DNA of 7,016 nucleotides from assembly GCA_003251995.1 (NCBI GenBank), contig QKDT01000347.1, positions 1-7,016 of the forward strand. The letters are read 5' to 3'. This document shows positions 6,247 through 7,016 of this stretch, piece by piece. The translations under genes and the position numbers were made by a program. Numbering within the stretch: position 1 is the stretch's first letter; every line of letters starts with the position of its first letter. The DNA comes from Desulfovibrio desulfuricans (GTDB lineage Bacteria; Desulfobacterota; Desulfovibrionia; Desulfovibrionales; Desulfovibrionaceae). The notes below the pieces were generated by a model. The model saw only the letters and a program-made list of their open reading frames with translations. It did no database searches and was not told where the DNA came from.

Positions 6247-6276
6247 ATAGCGTGTCTTGCGCATAAGGCACGCTGT
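6247..6276 (+). terminator. Possible terminator hairpin after the rmlD operon
   Basis: Arms GCGTGTCTT (6250-6258) and AAGGCACGC (6265-6273) form a 9-bp stem with one G-U pair and a 6-base loop, and two or three outer pairs extend it. It lies 60 bases past the last stop of the operon. No U-run follows directly (a TTTT occurs about 10 bases later), so terminator activity is uncertain; it could also be a stabilising 3' structure. Confidence 0.35.
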
Positions 6277-6430
6277 AACCTCCCCGTTTTGACAGCCCAC
6301 GCATACCCCAGGCAGGCCAATTCTGGTTGTCAAAGCCCACCGGTCAGGGTTCCACCGCACCCATAAATTGCCGCCATCCGGCTAGCACGCGGGCTCTGAC
6401 AACTGTCGCAAAACACTGGTTCCACCCGAC

Positions 6431-6448
6431 GCAGGCGGCGCAGCCTGC
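6431..6448. repeat. GC-rich hairpin upstream of the dnaE promoter
   Basis: GCAGGC (6431-6436) pairs with GCCTGC (6443-6448) around a 6-base loop. An overlapping palindrome, GCGCA-GCC-TGCGC (6438-6450), competes for the same bases. It ends 34 bases ahead of the dnaE -35 box. It may be a terminator remnant or a protein-binding site; no U-run follows. Confidence 0.35.
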
Positions 6449-6481
6449 GCAGTCCAGGTATCTGGGCACTCTTGCCCCGCC

Positions 6482-6510
6482 TTGAAGGCCCATCATGCCT
6501 GTGCTATAAA
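6482..6510 (+). promoter_or_regulatory. Sigma70-type promoter for dnaE
   Basis: TTGAAG (6482-6487) and TATAAA (6505-6510) have the ideal 17-base spacing, placing a start of transcription near 6517 and a leader of about 65 bases before the dnaE ATG. It shows dnaE can be transcribed apart from the upstream operon. Confidence 0.6.
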
Positions 6511-6581
6511 CTGCCTTGGCGCTACCTCATTCTGTGCCGCATTCTGTTCGGGCGCCCGCCTTTCCCGCTTCTGGAGTTTTC

Positions 6582-7016
6582 ATGTCAGATTTTGTCCATC
6601 TTCATTGCCATACTGAATACAGCCTGCTTGACGGCGCCATCCGCATCAAGGATCTATGCGCGCGTGCCAAGGATTTTGGCATGCCCGCCTGCGCCATCAC
6701 CGACCACGGCAACCTTTTTGGCGCTGCCTATTTTTTCAAGGGGTGCAAGGATTACGGCGTCAAACCCATTTTTGGGTGCGAGGTTTATGTCTGCCAGGAC
6801 CACAAGGACAAAAGCACAGACTCGCCCCTGGCGCGCCGCCGCAACCACCTGATACTGCTGGCGCAGAACATGACTGGCTATCACAACCTGGTCAAACTGG
6901 TCACTCAGGGGTATCTTGAAGGGTTTTATTATAAACCACGGGTAGATAAGCCCCTGCTGCGCAAATATTCTGAGGGGCTCGTCTGCCTTTCGGCCTGCAT
7001 CGCGGGCGAAATACCC
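6582..7016 (+). CDS. dnaE: DNA polymerase III alpha subunit, N-terminal part (runs off the window)
   Basis: The catalytic subunit of the replicative DNA polymerase; only the first 145 codons are in view. The visible part is the N-terminal PHP domain: HLHCHTEYSLLDG (6-18), ITDHGNLFGA (39-48), the FGCEVYV strand with Glu67 (64-70), RRRNHLILLAQNMTGYHNL (85-103), a conserved DnaE block, and GFYYKPRVDK (114-123). The His and Asp/Glu residues of the PHP metal site are present in this part. The ATG at 6582 has GGAG (6573-6576) at 5 bases spacing. The frame stays open to the last base. It is on the same strand as the preceding operon but has its own promoter. Confidence 0.97.
   Translation, partial: MSDFVHLHCHTEYSLLDGAIRIKDLCARAKDFGMPACAITDHGNLFGAAYFFKGCKDYGVKPIFGCEVYVCQDHKDKSTDSPLARRRNHLILLAQNMTGYHNLVKLVTQGYLEGFYYKPRVDKPLLRKYSEGLVCLSACIAGEIP

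Larger units (their letters stand above)
6189..6581. other. 393-base non-coding stretch between the operon and dnaE
   Basis: No convincing gene is present. It holds a repeat of CCTAATGG (6202-6209 and 6211-6218), a perfect -10-like TATAAT at 6220-6225 with no good -35, an open frame of 42 codons from ATG 6238 to TAA 6366 with GGTGGA just before it, a hairpin at 6247-6276, a second hairpin at 6431-6448, and the dnaE promoter near 6482-6510. No tRNA or known RNA fold was recognised. Confidence 0.6.

Noticed and set aside
6289..6317. TTGACA at 6289-6294 as a -35 box
   Set aside because: No -10-like sequence lies 16-18 bases downstream.
6330..6366. tRNA-like 3' end (GGTTCCACC...CACCCA)
   Set aside because: No matching acceptor stem, anticodon arm or D arm could be found upstream.

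Overview
The window looks like a piece of a Desulfovibrio-type chromosome (a moderately GC-rich anaerobic deltaproteobacterium). This rests on a class II single-domain CbiK chelatase (the anaerobic cobalamin route), a CRP/FNR-family regulator, and the general codon and gene style. The genus is an inference; the sequence carries no species marker.

The window holds eight protein genes. Left edge (1-677, +): a nearly complete CRP/FNR-family regulator whose start codon is cut by the window edge by one base. It converges on a two-gene minus-strand operon, cbiK (2596-1805) followed 3 bases later by a lipoprotein with a DsbA-like thioredoxin fold (1801-959). Hairpins at 874-900 and 913-931 lie between the convergent ends. 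A 198-base divergent intergenic region (2597-2794) carries a good sigma70-type promoter for the rightward genes and a tandem 11-bp repeat that could be an operator.

Middle (2795-6188, +): an apparent operon of four genes. It holds an RmlD-type dTDP-4-dehydrorhamnose reductase, an exported DUF3179 protein (GTGA overlap with rmlD), an HD-domain phosphohydrolase (51-base gap), and a small protein that resembles the C-terminal half of a class I methyltransferase (stop/start overlap). The tight packing says co-expression; no shared pathway is obvious.

Right edge: a 393-base non-coding stretch with hairpins and a dnaE promoter, then the first 145 codons of dnaE (DNA polymerase III alpha, PHP domain), cut by the window end.

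Most of this is ordinary housekeeping and accessory chromosome. I do not see a clear new system, mobile element, CRISPR array, tRNA or rRNA. The points most worth a second look are: the thioredoxin-fold lipoprotein whose expected Cys-Pro-X-Cys is Ser-Pro-Gln-Ser; a CbiK with Asn where a metal-binding Glu is expected; the methyltransferase-like gene with no SAM-binding half; the tandem 11-bp repeats in the divergent promoter region; and a regulator whose recognition helix lacks the usual FNR contact residues.
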